Below are positions 63,600 to 64,000 of a DNA stretch of 64,000 bases, piece after piece. This DNA comes from DATDPM01 sp963841995 (GTDB lineage: Bacteria > Pseudomonadota > Alphaproteobacteria > DATDPM01), in assembly GCA_963841995.1 (NCBI GenBank), contig CAWJEX010000004.1, positions 62,001-126,000 of the forward strand, read 5' to 3'. The position numbers and the translations under genes were made by a program. Positions within the stretch are counted from its first letter, which is position 1, and every line of letters begins with the position of its first letter. A model generated the notes under the pieces. That model was not told the DNA's origin, did no database searches, and was given only the letters and a program-made list of their open reading frames with translations.

Positions 63600-64000
63600 C
63601 TAGTAGTGGTTAGCCGCGCGCGACGGCACAGCATTGAGCGCAAGCAAAGCGTCGATCACCACACCCATGCCGGTTCCATAGGAGCCCTTGACGGTCAAAA
63701 CATCGCCGGCCCGGACTTCCCGAATGACCAGCGGCGAAAGTTCCTTCGCGTTCGCCGCGTAGCCGCCCCGCATCGCTTCGGGCAGCGCGTCATAGAGGTG
63801 TTTCATGTTGGGTGCTGCGGCAAAAACCAAATTGATGCCGGCATTGACGAGGTCCTGCGCCAGGCTGGCGTGAAGCCGCGCCGAATCGTTGCCGAGCTCG
63901 AGCATGTCGCCGAGAACGGCAATGCGCCGCCCGCCCGGCCCCGGTCTTGTACCGGCGAGCACCGCGATCGCAGCGCGCATCGAAGCCGGGCTGGCATTGT
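63600..64000 (-). CDS. murF: UDP-N-acetylmuramoyl-tripeptide-D-alanyl-D-alanine ligase, C-terminal part (runs off the window)
   Basis: The last ~133 residues of MurF, which adds D-Ala-D-Ala to the stem tripeptide. The family C-terminal domain is clear: ASPASMRAAIAVLAGT at the edge, RRIAVLGDMLELGNDSARLH and GDVLTVKGSYGTGMGVVIDAL near the end. The gene continues past 64000. It is the first gene of the visible cell-wall run and overlaps nothing at its end. Confidence 0.93.
   Translation of the reverse strand, partial: NASPASMRAAIAVLAGTRPGPGGRRIAVLGDMLELGNDSARLHASLAQDLVNAGINLVFAAAPNMKHLYDALPEAMRGGYAANAKELSPLVIREVRAGDVLTVKGSYGTGMGVVIDALLALNAVPSRAANHY

Overview
The window reads as chromosomal DNA of a GC-rich (roughly 60-65 percent by eye) alphaproteobacterium, most like the Rhodospirillales or related soil lineages. 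The evidence is a dcw cell-wall/division cluster continuing ftsZ-lpxC-bamD-recN-ligA, the prmA-aminopeptidase P pair, carA-carB-greA, dnaG-rpoD followed by tRNA-Ile2(CAU), an ELM1-family (DUF1022) gene, an HpnL-type hopanoid gene and an ArsR-methyltransferase regulator in front of metF-metH. This assignment is inferred from gene content, not from a marker-gene tree.

Layout. 1-5.7 kb: end of an unknown gene, hpnL, an aspartate-type aminotransferase, a ketopantoate-reductase-family gene and an EF-G paralogue. 5.8-8.3 kb: dps, a LysR gene and trxB. 8.4-12.4 kb: a small membrane protein and a three-gene minus-strand set (unknown beta-rich protein, 2OG-Fe(II) oxygenase, ELM1-like protein). 12.5-18.3 kb: an Lrp regulator, greA, carB and carA. 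18.7-23.4 kb: yqeY, dnaG, rpoD and tRNA-Ile2. 23.4-29.3 kb is an accessory patch: DUF2630, a degenerate partial copy of the tRNA, a 4-fold beta flower gene, an IS630-type element, a DUF3800 gene with an in-frame stop, a persulfide dioxygenase-rhodanese fusion flanked by decayed VOC and DUF4239 copies, and a HigB/HigA-like reading frame. 29.4-32.7 kb: ettA and the lipid-transport genes mlaC and mlaA. 33.2-38.7 kb: the methionine operon arsR-MT/metF/metH. 38.9-45.2 kb: a secreted SRPBCC protein, a UvrD/PcrA helicase, prmA and aminopeptidase P. 45.2-64 kb, minus strand: murF-mraY-murD-ftsW-murG-murC-murB-ddl-ftsQ-ftsA-ftsZ-lpxC-bamD-recN-ligA, largely coupled by 4-bp stop/start overlaps.

The genes are mostly housekeeping: pyrimidine/arginine precursor synthesis, transcription and replication initiation, one-carbon/methionine metabolism, envelope lipid and peptidoglycan synthesis, and DNA repair. 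About a dozen apparent single-base indels interrupt otherwise well-conserved genes, including carB, ftsZ and metH, often at short A or T runs. Such breaks in essential genes point to consensus errors in the assembly rather than real pseudogenes, so 'frameshifted' entries should be read as probably intact in the organism.

I did not find a clear new defence or biosynthetic system. The best candidates for undescribed biology are the unknown protein/2OG oxygenase/ELM1 set (8.6-12.4 kb), the HigBA reading frame without an internal stop, and the persulfide dioxygenase locus flanked by duplicated gene remnants.
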